Origin: Candidatus Aminicenantota bacterium | GTDB taxonomy: Bacteria; Acidobacteriota; Aminicenantia; Aminicenantales; UBA4085 | Length of the DNA: 40,763 nt | NCBI GenBank assembly: GCA_030691735.1 | Contig: JAUYDS010000193.1 | Coordinates: 1-40,763 of the forward strand | Direction of reading: 5' to 3' | In this document: positions 15,083 through 23,896 of the stretch, piece after piece | How positions within the stretch are numbered: position 1 is the stretch's first letter | Layout of the letters: each line of letters begins with the position of its first letter | Position numbers and translations under genes: made by a program | Notes under the pieces: model-generated | Databases searched by the model: none | What the model was told of the DNA's origin: nothing | Seen by the model: only the letters and a program-made list of their open reading frames with translations

Positions 15083-17482
15083 ATGATCCCCAGATCTCGG
15101 TCTTGGAAATCCGTTGTCCTCGTCGGCCTCATTCTGTGGCCGGCGGTCCTGTTGGCCCAGGGGACATTGGCCGATTATGAGCGAGCCAACAAACTTCGCG
15201 ACAAGGTCCAAGGCTTGGCTGTAAACGTCGCTGAACGCGCGACGTGGATCGGCGATTCGGCCCGGTTCTGGTACAGGAAATCCGTCAAAGGCGGCTATGA
15301 ATTCGTAGTGGTCGACGCGGCCACGTTCGCCAAGAAACCCGCTTTCGACCATGAGAAGCTGGCTGCCGCCCTTTCCGCCGCCTCGGGGGAGAAGTTCACG
15401 GCGCTCACCCTTCCCTTCCCATCCATTACGTTCATCGACAACGAGCGTTCGCTCGATTTCGCGGCCGCGGGCTCGGCTTGGCAGTGCGACCTCACGAGCT
15501 ACGCCGTCAAGAAAACGGGCCCCGCCCCGCAAGGTCAACGGGGAATGCGCGGCGCCCCGCCGGACCTCGACGAGCCTCCGGCCGAATTCGACAACGACGT
15601 TTTCGACGGGATGGTGAACCTCGCGCCGCAGATTCCGCAGAACCGCGGCGGGTTCAGTTTCCCTGGCCAGACGCCTCCCGCCGAAGCTCCGAGAGAAAAA
15701 GCCTCGGCTGATGGAAAGTGGGAAGCCCTCATCCAGAATTACAACGTCTTCCTCCGGGCCAAAGGAAAGACCGAGACGTTCCCCCTGAGCTACGACGGCT
15801 CGGAAGGGAATTACTACACCCTCGCCTCCATCGCCTGGTCGCCCGATTCGAAGCGCCTGGCCGCGTACCGTGTCCGGCCGGGGTATGTTCGGCTGGTCCA
15901 CTACGTCGAATCTTCGCCGGCCGACCAGCTCCAGCCCAAGCCCTCGACGCGGGAATACGCCAAGCCGGGAGATACGCTCGATGTCGCCCAGCCGGTGCTT
16001 TTCGACGTCGAGACGAAAAAGCAGATCGTCATCGACAACGTCCTGTTCCCGAACCCGTATAGCCTGTCGAATCCCGTCTGGTGGAAGGACGGCCGGGCGT
16101 TCACCTTCGAATACAACCAGCGCGGCCACCAAGTCTATCGCTTGATCGAGGTCGATGCCGCCACCGGGAAGGCCCGGGCGCTCATCAGCGAGGAGCCGCA
16201 AACGTTTTTCTCCTACCGGCCGTTGACCGGGAATCTCCGGGAAACCGGGACCCGTTATCGCTATGACCTGGCCGACGGGAAGGAGATCCTCTGGACCTCG
16301 GAGCGCGACGGCTGGCGTCACCTGTATCTTTATGACGGAACGACCGGCCAGGTGAAGAGCCAGGTCACCAAGGGCGACTGGGTCTTCCGGGCGGTCGATA
16401 AAGTGGATGAGGCGAAGCGCCAGGTCTGGTTCCAGGCCGGCGGCATGGTCCCCGGCCAGAACCCGTATTTCACCCATTATTACCGGGTCAATTTCGACGG
16501 CTCCGGCTTGACGGCCTTGACGGAGGCCAACGGGAGCCACACGGTCGTCTATTCCTCGGATATGAAGTACTACACGGATGCCTGGTCGCGCGTCGACCTT
16601 CCGCCCGTCCTGGGGCTTTATCGGACGGAGGACCGGAAACTTCTCTTGGATGTCGAGCGAGGCGACATGTCGGCCCTCGTCGCCGCCGGCTGGAAGGTCC
16701 CGGAGGTGTTCACGGCCAAGGGCCGGGACGGCGTCGCGGACATCTGGGGAGTGATCTTCCGGCCCACGAATTTCGTCCCGACCAAGAAATACCCGGTCGT
16801 CGAGAGCATCTATGCCGGGCCGCAGGGCTCGTTCGTCCCGAAGACCTTCAGCGCCTATTACGCCCAGCAGTCCCTCGCCGAGGTGGGGTTCATCGTCGTC
16901 CAGATCGACGGCATGGGCACGGCCAACCGGTCCAAGGCGTTCCAGGACATTGCCTGGCGGAACCTGGGCGACGCCGGATTCCCCGACCGGATCCTATGGC
17001 ACAAGGCCGTCGCCGCGAAATATCCCTATTACGACATTAGCCGGGTCGGCCTGTACGGCGGTTCGGCCGGGGGCCAGAATTCCGCCGGCGGTGTCCTGTT
17101 CCATCCGGAGTTCTACAAGGCCGCCGTTTCCAATTGCGGCTGCCACGACAACCGCATGGACAAGATGTGGTGGAACGAGCAGTGGATGGGCTGGCCCCTC
17201 GGCCCGCATTATGCGGCCGCGTCCAACGTGGACAATGCCTACCGCCTTAGGGGCGCTCTCCTCCTGAGCGTCGGCGAACTGGACACGAACGTCGATCCCT
17301 CCTCGACGTTCAAGGTCGTAAACGCCCTCATGAAAGCCGATAAGAAGTTCGACCTGCTCGTCGTCCCCGGCGGCGGCCACGGATCCGGGGGAGACTTTTT
17401 CCTGAGGCTGCAGCGGGACTTTTTCGTCCATCACCTCCTCCGGGTCGATCCTCCGAACTGGAACGCGATCGAGAAGAAATAA
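15083..17482 (+). CDS. Secreted S9 family peptidase (DPP-IV-like), second paralogue
   Basis: A 799-residue serine peptidase strongly similar to the protein at 5067 throughout, starting from the shared GTLADYERA segment after the signal peptide. I use the ATG at 15083 (AAGGAG upstream; signal MIPRSRSW then [16 protein letters not shown]). A propeller domain (about 60-530) precedes the hydrolase domain. The triad is Ser661 (YGGSAGG), Asp734 (GELDTNVDP) and His766 (GGGHGSG). An extra segment of about 30 residues near 165-205, rich in proline and glycine, distinguishes it from the first paralogue. Family members release short peptides, often after proline, but neither paralogue shows the DPP-IV Glu-Glu motif. 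The VPS10/BNR gene follows 199 bases later on the same strand. Confidence 0.9.
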   Translation: MIPRSRSWKSVVLVGLILWPAVLLAQGTLADYERANKLRDKVQGLAVNVAERATWIGDSARFWYRKSVKGGYEFVVVDAATFAKKPAFDHEKLAAALSAASGEKFTALTLPFPSITFIDNERSLDFAAAGSAWQCDLTSYAVKKTGPAPQGQRGMRGAPPDLDEPPAEFDNDVFDGMVNLAPQIPQNRGGFSFPGQTPPAEAPREKASADGKWEALIQNYNVFLRAKGKTETFPLSYDGSEGNYYTLASIAWSPDSKRLAAYRVRPGYVRLVHYVESSPADQLQPKPSTREYAKPGDTLDVAQPVLFDVETKKQIVIDNVLFPNPYSLSNPVWWKDGRAFTFEYNQRGHQVYRLIEVDAATGKARALISEEPQTFFSYRPLTGNLRETGTRYRYDLADGKEILWTSERDGWRHLYLYDGTTGQVKSQVTKGDWVFRAVDKVDEAKRQVWFQAGGMVPGQNPYFTHYYRVNFDGSGLTALTEANGSHTVVYSSDMKYYTDAWSRVDLPPVLGLYRTEDRKLLLDVERGDMSALVAAGWKVPEVFTAKGRDGVADIWGVIFRPTNFVPTKKYPVVESIYAGPQGSFVPKTFSAYYAQQSLAEVGFIVVQIDGMGTANRSKAFQDIAWRNLGDAGFPDRILWHKAVAAKYPYYDISRVGLYGGSAGGQNSAGGVLFHPEFYKAAVSNCGCHDNRMDKMWWNEQWMGWPLGPHYAAASNVDNAYRLRGALLLSVGELDTNVDPSSTFKVVNALMKADKKFDLLVVPGGGHGSGGDFFLRLQRDFFVHHLLRVDPPNWNAIEKK

Positions 17483-17681
17483 GCGCCCCGGCACGCCACG
17501 ACGATGGGGTCTCGCATGGGAAATCTTAGGAAGCTGTCCGGATTCGTGCTCGTTCTGGCCTTCCTCGAACACGGTCGAATTCCCCGAGCTCTTCTTCAAG
17601 GAAACCGATGGGCGGATAATTTATAAAAAGACCGGATGGGACGGCGCCGGACCCAGCCGGGTGTGCGGTCAAGGAGGGATC

Positions 17682-20450
17682 ATGCGCAAGACCAGCCTGT
17701 TCGTCGGAGGGGCGTTCGTCCTGATCGTTCTCGCCGGCGTCCCGTCGGCCGCCGCCCCGGGCCAGTCGCCCGGGACCGAGGCCCTGCTCCAGAATTTCAC
17801 GTATCGGAACCTCGGGCCGTTCCGGATGGGGGCGAGGCTCTCGGACATCGCGGTTCCGGATGTTCCGGCCAAGGCCCATGCGTCCACGTTCTACATCGCC
17901 ACGTGGACGGGCGGCCTCTGGAAAACGACCAACAGCGGCACAACGTACGAGCCCGTTTTCGACGGGCAGAACAAGCTCACGATTGGCGACGTCACGCTCG
18001 CCCCGTCGAATCCGAATATCGTCTGGGTGGGGACCGGGGACGCGTTCTGTTCGCGGAGCTCCTATGCCGGCGACGGCGTTTACAAATCCACGGATGCCGG
18101 AAAGACGTGGACGAACATGGGCCTCCGGGATTCGCACCACATCGCCAGGATCGTGGTCCATCCCCGGAACCGGGACGTCGTCTATGTCGCGGCCATGGGC
18201 CATCTCTTCTCGGAAAATCGGGAGAGGGGGGTCTTCAAGACGACCGACGGAGGCCGGACGTGGACCCCGTCCCTTTTTCTCGATGACCGGGTGGGGGTCA
18301 TCGACCTGGTCATGAACCCCCGCTATCCGGAGGTCCTCTATGCCGCCGCCTACGACAAGCAGCGGCTGCCCTGGATGTATGTGAACGGCGGCCCGAAAAG
18401 CGGTATCTACAGAACGTCCGACGGGGGGAAGACCTGGGCGCGGCTCGGGGGCGGCCTGCCCGTCGGCCGGATCGGCCGGATCGGGCTCGACCTCTATCCG
18501 AAGAACCCGGAGATCGTCTATGCCGTGGTCGAAAACGCCAACACCCGGCCGCCGACGAAGGCGGAGACCGAGCAGGACCGGGCCCGCAACCTTCCGTCGC
18601 GGGAACGCATGATCGGCGGCGAGGTCTATCGGACCGGGGACGGCGGGACGACCTGGGCCAAAATGAACTCCGCTGAGGACAACGTCAGCAGCAAGGGCCC
18701 CTATTATTTCAGCCAAATCCGGGTCGACCCCAACAACGACAGGAACCTGTTCATCACCGGCGTCTCGCTGGCCAACTCGACCGACGGCGGACGGACCTGG
18801 AGCGACATCGACTGGCCGCCGAAACGCCTCTTCGCCAAGATGTTCGGCGACGTCCGGACGCTGTGGATCGACTCCCAGGACTCGGACCGGATGATCCTCG
18901 GCAGTGACGGCGGCGTGTTCGTCTCTTATGACGGCGGGCGGACGTGCGACCATCACGCCAACCTGCCGCTCGGGGAGAACTATGCCGTCGGCGTCGACAT
19001 GGAGGATCCGTATAATATCTATGCCGGCCTTCAGGACCATGAGCTCTGGAAGGGTCCTTCGACGAGCCCCGACTCCCGGGGCGTGTCGCTCCTGGACTGG
19101 AAAGCGGTCGGCAACGGCGACGGGATGTTCGCCCAGGTGGACCCGGACGACATCCGCTGGCTCTATACGACGATGCAGTACGGCGGGCATTTCCGGGTGG
19201 ACCAGAAGCTCGGCATCCGGACGAGCATCGCCCCGGTCCGGGAGAGCGGCAAGCCCCCTTACCGGTTCATCTGGTGCACGCCCCTCCACCTCTCCCCGCA
19301 TAACAGCCGGATTCTTTATACCGGGGGCCAGGTCCTGCTCCGGTCGCTCGACCGCGGCGACCACTGGCAGGAGATCAGCCCGGACCTGAGCACGAACGAC
19401 ACGGCGAAGATCGTCCCCTCCTCGGAAGGCGGCCTCCCGGGAGGCATTCCGTTCTTCGCCATCTCCTCGATCTCGGAATCGCCGGTCACGCCTGGCGTCA
19501 TCTGGGTCGGGACGAGCGACGGAAAGGTGCAGCTCACCCGAAACGACGGTGCGGCCTGGATCGATTTGACCCCGAACATCGCCGCCGCCGGAGGACGAGA
19601 GGACTGTTATGTCAGCCGGGTGGTGGCGTCCCGCCATAAGGCCGGCACGGCCTATGTGGCCAAGAACGGTTTCCGGAACGATGATTTCCGGCCCTTCATT
19701 TATAAAACCGAGGATGACGGGGCGACCTGGATGTCCCTCGCCGCCGGCCTGCCGAACGAGCCGGTCAATGTCGTCTTCGAGGACGCCAAGAATCCCCAAC
19801 TACTCTTCTTGGGCAATGACACGGGGGTCTTCGTCTCGCTCAACGGCGGAAAACTCTGGGCGAAGATGAACAACAATATGCCCAACGTCCCCGTCCACGA
19901 CTTGGTCGTCCATCCCCGCGAAAGCGACCTGGTCGTGGGCTCGTACGGCCGAGGGATCTTCGTGACGAACATCGCCCCGCTCCAGGAGATAAGCGACCCG
20001 GTCCTGGCCGAGGACGTCCATCTCTTCGCGATCAAACCGACCGCCCAGCGTGTCACGTGGGCCTTTGGGGCGAACGACTACCTCTTCGGCGACAAGCACA
20101 TCGTCACTCCGAACGAAGCGAACGGCGTCGCGATCCGGTATTTCCTCAAGAACAAATCGTCCGGCCCGGTGAGGATCACGGTCAGGGACGCTTACGGCAA
20201 AGAACTCGCCGCGCTCGACGGCCCGACGGCCGCCGGGATCCAGACCGTCCTGTGGGACATGCGGACGGGCGGATCCCGCCGGGACGGCCCCGGGGCGGGA
20301 GGGCGGTCACGGGATATCCTGGGCCAATGGGTCCCCCCGGGCGAATACACGGTCGCACTCGAGACGGGGGGACAGAAATTGACGCAGAAAGCGAGCATCA
20401 CGAAGACCACAGGCTGGTCCCTGGGACCCTTCCCTCAGGTCATCCGCTAA
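17682..20450 (+). CDS. Secreted VPS10/sortilin-like BNR propeller protein, second paralogue
   Basis: A 922-residue exported protein with a Sec signal (MRKTSLFVGGAFVLIVLAG, cleavage near PSAAA). The ATG at 17682 has AAGGAGGG upstream. About eleven Asp-box repeats build the propeller (about 30-770), among them VYKSTDAGKTWTN, VFKTTDGGRTWTP and IYRTSDGGKTWAR. After the propeller an Ig/FlgD-like beta domain is likely (about 800-880, GPVRITVRDAYGKELAALDG and TVLWDMRTGG). The blades near the N-terminus are close to those of the 8866 and 25335 proteins, so the three are paralogues. It lies directly behind an S9 peptidase gene, which suggests the two products are used together, for example in holding or presenting peptides. 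That role is inferred. Confidence 0.85.
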   Translation: MRKTSLFVGGAFVLIVLAGVPSAAAPGQSPGTEALLQNFTYRNLGPFRMGARLSDIAVPDVPAKAHASTFYIATWTGGLWKTTNSGTTYEPVFDGQNKLTIGDVTLAPSNPNIVWVGTGDAFCSRSSYAGDGVYKSTDAGKTWTNMGLRDSHHIARIVVHPRNRDVVYVAAMGHLFSENRERGVFKTTDGGRTWTPSLFLDDRVGVIDLVMNPRYPEVLYAAAYDKQRLPWMYVNGGPKSGIYRTSDGGKTWARLGGGLPVGRIGRIGLDLYPKNPEIVYAVVENANTRPPTKAETEQDRARNLPSRERMIGGEVYRTGDGGTTWAKMNSAEDNVSSKGPYYFSQIRVDPNNDRNLFITGVSLANSTDGGRTWSDIDWPPKRLFAKMFGDVRTLWIDSQDSDRMILGSDGGVFVSYDGGRTCDHHANLPLGENYAVGVDMEDPYNIYAGLQDHELWKGPSTSPDSRGVSLLDWKAVGNGDGMFAQVDPDDIRWLYTTMQYGGHFRVDQKLGIRTSIAPVRESGKPPYRFIWCTPLHLSPHNSRILYTGGQVLLRSLDRGDHWQEISPDLSTNDTAKIVPSSEGGLPGGIPFFAISSISESPVTPGVIWVGTSDGKVQLTRNDGAAWIDLTPNIAAAGGREDCYVSRVVASRHKAGTAYVAKNGFRNDDFRPFIYKTEDDGATWMSLAAGLPNEPVNVVFEDAKNPQLLFLGNDTGVFVSLNGGKLWAKMNNNMPNVPVHDLVVHPRESDLVVGSYGRGIFVTNIAPLQEISDPVLAEDVHLFAIKPTAQRVTWAFGANDYLFGDKHIVTPNEANGVAIRYFLKNKSSGPVRITVRDAYGKELAALDGPTAAGIQTVLWDMRTGGSRRDGPGAGGRSRDILGQWVPPGEYTVALETGGQKLTQKASITKTTGWSLGPFPQVIR

Positions 20451-20481
20451 AAAAAAAGGGGAGGAGGTTACCCTCCTCCCC
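20449..20481 (-). terminator. Intrinsic terminator of the TonB receptor gene
   Basis: On the minus strand GGGGAGGAGG and CCTCCTCCCC form a 10-bp stem with a GTAA loop (20458-20481), followed by nine T residues. The T-tract is the complement of the A-run that includes the stop codon of the convergent VPS10/BNR gene, so the two gene ends interlock. Confidence 0.8.
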
Positions 20482-20501
20482 ATGGCGTTCTGAGCTAGGC
20501 C

Positions 20502-23500
20502 TTAAAAGCCGTAGCGCAACGAGAACCGGAACACGCGGGTCAGGCCGCTGATGCTGGTGACGCGCTTATACGTCGAGCCGACGGCGTATGTGCCCGTGCT
20601 CACGTTGTTGTCCGTAGGGCGCCAGGTCCCGCCGGGGTTCTGGGTGACGTTAACGTAGTAGTTGCCCAACAGGTTGTAGATGTCGAGATAGGCGGAGATG
20701 GACCCGAACTTGCCGATGCCGAAACTCTTCTCCAGCCGGAAATCGACATTCTGGTAGGTGTAGTTCCGCCGGACGCCTTGCGATTCGATGTTGATGGAGT
20801 ACGACGGGGCGCGGGATCGATCGATACCGTTGGCGTTGGCCCAAGCGGTCGGGGCATAGACGGTCACGCTTCTCTGCCAGGGAGTCCCGGTATAGAAGTT
20901 GTAGTAGAACGAGGACAGGATCCCGAAGGGGAGGTTGAACGTCCCGAAGAGCTTGATGACCAAATTCCGGTCCTCGCCGGGCAGCCGTCCGTCGTTGTTG
21001 ACGTACCAGTTCGCGTTGTTCCCCGGCAGGGCGTAGCCCCAGATGTTGCCGTAGTCGCCGGCGATGTTCCCCCACGTCTTCGAAATGGTCACGGACCCGC
21101 CGAGCTGCCAACCGAAGGCAAGGCGTTTTTCGAAGACGATGTCCAGCCCGGAATATTTCCGGTAGGCGTCCGGGATGTTGGTCAGCATTCTGAGGAGCTG
21201 CGGCGCGCTCGACTTCATGAAGTACATCGTGACCGTTTTGGCGGGATACTGGTCCTGGGCCGGGACCGTGGTCGTGAAGGGCACCCAGTAGCCGCTGTCG
21301 GGTTTGTAGAAGAACTGGCCCGTGTTGAAGTCATAGAGGGCATCGTCGATGATGTTCATCTTCTTCTTGAACAGGTAATTAAGGCTGAACTTGAAGTTGG
21401 CGAAGAGCTCGCGGTCGATCCCGATGGTGATCTGGTCGTCGTACGTCGCCTTGAGGTTCTTGTCGGTCAGGCGGCTCCAGTATTCCCTCATCTTGGACTG
21501 GGGGCTGGTCGACCACACGCCGGCGTACCGGTCGATCCCGGCGTTGTCCGGAATGCCGTTGCCGTTGTCGTCCCACCAGTCGAACGTGTAGCTGCTCAGG
21601 CGGAGGGGATTGTAGCTGACGATTAACGAGGCGTAGAGCCAGTCGCTGTAGCGGCCGAGGCTGAACTTGACGGCCGTCTTCCCGTCCCCGAAGAGGTCAT
21701 AGGTGAGCCCCAGGCGGGGAGAGACGATGTCCCACTTCACGAAGGGGTCGACGCCCGCCTGCCGGATCTCGTCATAGAGGTTGACGCCGAACTCTGGGAG
21801 CATGGTCGCCTGCCCGACGGAGTAGGCGATCCCCGCGGTCCGTTCCTTGTAAATATCCGGGATCCAGCCTTTCGTGTAGTCATAGCGGAGCCCGACGTTG
21901 ATCGTCAGCCGGTTGTTGATCGTCCAGGAATCCTGGAGATAGCCGGACAAGCGGAGCGCCCGGGATTTCGACATCGAATTTTCCCGGCTCTGGCCCATGA
22001 CATACAGGGCGATCTGGCCGTCGCCATGAAGCGGGTCGGGCCCGCTCAGGCCGTTGAGACCCCGCCAATAATAGGGACTGCCGTTGTACCAATACTGGAT
22101 GAGCGGCGTGCCCTGCCAGTCGGACCAGTTGCAGGCCCCCGTGTTGAGCTCGAAGCCGGCCTTGAACTCATGGTCCCCGCCGAAGAGGCCGTCCTGGAAA
22201 CGGGTCAGATGGGCCGAGGTCTGGACCGAAGGCCGCCCGATCCATTCGTTCGTCCGGTCACCCGTCCCGAACCAATAGCCCGTATACCGGTCGTAGTTAT
22301 GGGGGACGATGTCCAGGTTCGCCCCGGACTGGGACGGGTCGGGGAGGAGCAGCATGGCCGAGACTTCGAGGTATCCGACCCGAGCTTCCAGGAAGGTGTT
22401 GGGATCGACGATATAAGTGAGCGACCCGAAGGCGTTGGTGTTGGCCCACGGGCTGTCCGCATAGGTGCAGTCGTACGGCATGTAGAGGCCGCTCGCCCGG
22501 GTGGTGGCGTAGGCCGCGCGGTAGTTGCCGTTGAAGGTGATGCGCAGCTTCTTGGCCGGCTGGAGGGTGAGCTTGCCCATCGCCCCCCAGTTCGAGTTCT
22601 CCCGGTTGAAGTCCGTGTAGCTCACGCCCAACGGCGATTTCCACGGCACGAACCCGCTCCGGTTGACCGAGCCGCCGTAGCGGCCGTTCGAGAAGAACCA
22701 GATCTTGTCCTTGATGATCGGACCGCCGACGCTCCCGGACAGGTCGAAGGCGTAGATGGCGACGGCCGGGAGTCCCAGGCCCAGGGCCCGGAGCTGGTCC
22801 TCGGGGACGACGACGGTCGTCCAGGGCTCGCGGTTATAGAATCCCTGGAGGAGTCCCGAGAATTTGTTCCCGCCCGACCTCGTGACGGCGTTGACATAGC
22901 CGCCGGTGGCGATCCCCACTTCGGCCTGCATCCCGCCGGTCACGATCTCGACCTCTTCCATGATGTTGAAATCGAGGTTGGTTCCGCCCTGCGCGTTGTC
23001 AGGGTCGTTGGCGTAGAGGCCGTCCACGTGGTAAATCGTGTTGGCGGCCGTGCCGCCCTTGACACTCGACGCGCTCACGACTCCCGGCGCCAGGGTCACG
23101 ATCGACTCCAGGTTCCGGCCAATCGGGATGTTCTGGAGCAGGTCGGCCTTGAAATACTTGGAGGTCTGGGACGATTTCACGTCGACGACGGGCGACGACG
23201 CGGTCACCGTCACCTCTTCCTCGATCGAGGCCTGCAGCAGCTCGATATTCAGCGTGACCGTGCCGGCCAAGGCGACCCGGATGGCCTCCCTTTTATACGT
23301 CTTAAATCCCTGGACCGAGGCCGTCAGCGTATAGACGCCGACGCGAAGCAGAGGCAGGCGGAAGGCGCCGCCCTCGTTCGTCACCGCCGACTGGCTCCCC
23401 ATAATGGCCGGGCTTGTCACCAAGATGTTGACGCCGGGCAGGAAAACGCCATCCTTGTCTTTGACGATCCCTCGGATGGCGCCGGTATCCTGGCTCGTGC

Positions 23501-23570
23501 CTTGGGCCAGTAGAGCGGGAACCAAGGTAAAACATAAGAACACGGCAAAAACGGCTTTCAATAATCGCAT
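20502..23570 (-). CDS. TonB-dependent receptor, Oar-like, with N-terminal carboxypeptidase-regulatory domain
   Basis: A 1022-residue outer-membrane transporter. The ATG at 23570 has GGAGGG 4 bases upstream and starts a signal peptide (MRLLKAVFAVFLCFTLVPALLAQ); an upstream in-frame start at 23717 has no such features. Residues about 27-110 form a carboxypeptidase-D-regulatory-like domain (GAIRGIVKDKDGVFLPGVNI). A plug domain follows (about 115-260, VTVTASSPVVDVKSSQTS and VDGLYANDPDNAQGG), then a long beta-barrel ending in RFSLRYGF, a typical outer-membrane assembly signal with terminal Phe. Such receptors import oligomers or peptides using TonB energy. No SusD-like partner is present. It is divergent from the Tat M24 gene and shares its regulatory region. 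The substrate is not deducible; peptides fit the neighbourhood. Confidence 0.92.
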   Translation of the reverse strand: MRLLKAVFAVFLCFTLVPALLAQGTSQDTGAIRGIVKDKDGVFLPGVNILVTSPAIMGSQSAVTNEGGAFRLPLLRVGVYTLTASVQGFKTYKREAIRVALAGTVTLNIELLQASIEEEVTVTASSPVVDVKSSQTSKYFKADLLQNIPIGRNLESIVTLAPGVVSASSVKGGTAANTIYHVDGLYANDPDNAQGGTNLDFNIMEEVEIVTGGMQAEVGIATGGYVNAVTRSGGNKFSGLLQGFYNREPWTTVVVPEDQLRALGLGLPAVAIYAFDLSGSVGGPIIKDKIWFFSNGRYGGSVNRSGFVPWKSPLGVSYTDFNRENSNWGAMGKLTLQPAKKLRITFNGNYRAAYATTRASGLYMPYDCTYADSPWANTNAFGSLTYIVDPNTFLEARVGYLEVSAMLLLPDPSQSGANLDIVPHNYDRYTGYWFGTGDRTNEWIGRPSVQTSAHLTRFQDGLFGGDHEFKAGFELNTGACNWSDWQGTPLIQYWYNGSPYYWRGLNGLSGPDPLHGDGQIALYVMGQSRENSMSKSRALRLSGYLQDSWTINNRLTINVGLRYDYTKGWIPDIYKERTAGIAYSVGQATMLPEFGVNLYDEIRQAGVDPFVKWDIVSPRLGLTYDLFGDGKTAVKFSLGRYSDWLYASLIVSYNPLRLSSYTFDWWDDNGNGIPDNAGIDRYAGVWSTSPQSKMREYWSRLTDKNLKATYDDQITIGIDRELFANFKFSLNYLFKKKMNIIDDALYDFNTGQFFYKPDSGYWVPFTTTVPAQDQYPAKTVTMYFMKSSAPQLLRMLTNIPDAYRKYSGLDIVFEKRLAFGWQLGGSVTISKTWGNIAGDYGNIWGYALPGNNANWYVNNDGRLPGEDRNLVIKLFGTFNLPFGILSSFYYNFYTGTPWQRSVTVYAPTAWANANGIDRSRAPSYSINIESQGVRRNYTYQNVDFRLEKSFGIGKFGSISAYLDIYNLLGNYYVNVTQNPGGTWRPTDNNVSTGTYAVGSTYKRVTSISGLTRVFRFSLRYGF

Positions 23571-23747
23571 TATTCCCTCCCTGAAGCGGTTTGATCCTTG
23601 ATGCGCGCTCGATCGTCCATGATTATGGCATGACCTCCCCCCATTTGAAGGGAAACCACCCGGTCCGAGGTTCATTTCCCTCATGCGTCTTTTTATCAGG
23701 CTGTCCAACGACAACAACTTTCCAGTGAGAAGTAAGCCTTTAGCTCT

Positions 23748-23777
23748 TATATATTATGAAAATATCTTGATTGTCAA
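23748..23777 (-). promoter_or_regulatory. Promoter of the TonB receptor gene
   Basis: On the minus strand TTGACA (23772-23777) is followed after 18 bases by TATATA (23748-23753). The -35 box lies inside the CTTGA-TTG-TCAAG inverted repeat, and the spacer contains AAGATATT. Confidence 0.45.
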
Positions 23778-23838
23778 GGGCTAATATGTTTCCTTTTTTT
23801 CTTATCTTTTTTGACCGAAAAAAATTTCCGCACGAATA

Positions 23839-23867
23839 TTGACTTGATATGTCATATCAGATATATC
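23839..23867 (+). promoter_or_regulatory. Promoter of the Tat M24 gene
   Basis: TTGACT (23839-23844) and TATATC (23862-23867) are separated by 17 bases. The spacer is almost entirely the palindrome TGATATGTCATATCA, the usual place for a repressor site. Confidence 0.45.
23845..23859. promoter_or_regulatory. Operator candidate between -35 and -10
   Basis: TGATATG-T-CATATCA is a perfect inverted repeat with a one-base centre, lying wholly within the promoter spacer. A further GATATATC palindrome overlaps the -10 box (23860-23867). The regulator family cannot be named from the site alone. Confidence 0.45.
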
Positions 23868-23896
23868 AAAGATAATTAACGAACAAGGAGGGATCC

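Larger units (their letters stand above)
23571..23896. other. Divergent regulatory region between TonB receptor and Tat M24 genes
   Basis: No gene is present. Two back-to-back promoter candidates have -35 boxes about 60 bases apart (23772-23777 minus, 23839-23844 plus). The centre is AT-rich. Palindromes CTTGA-TTG-TCAAG (23766-23778) and TGATATGTCATATCA (23845-23859) overlap them. The TonB mRNA would have a leader of about 170 bases. Confidence 0.55.

Noticed and set aside
17526-19799. Long minus-strand reading frame antisense to the second VPS10/BNR gene
   Set aside because: Composition is Arg/Pro/Asp/Val-rich as expected of an antisense shadow; the plus strand holds the conserved repeats and ribosome binding site.
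22026-23513. Long plus-strand frame within the TonB receptor gene
   Set aside because: It is antisense to the plug and barrel coding region and shows no recognisable domain.
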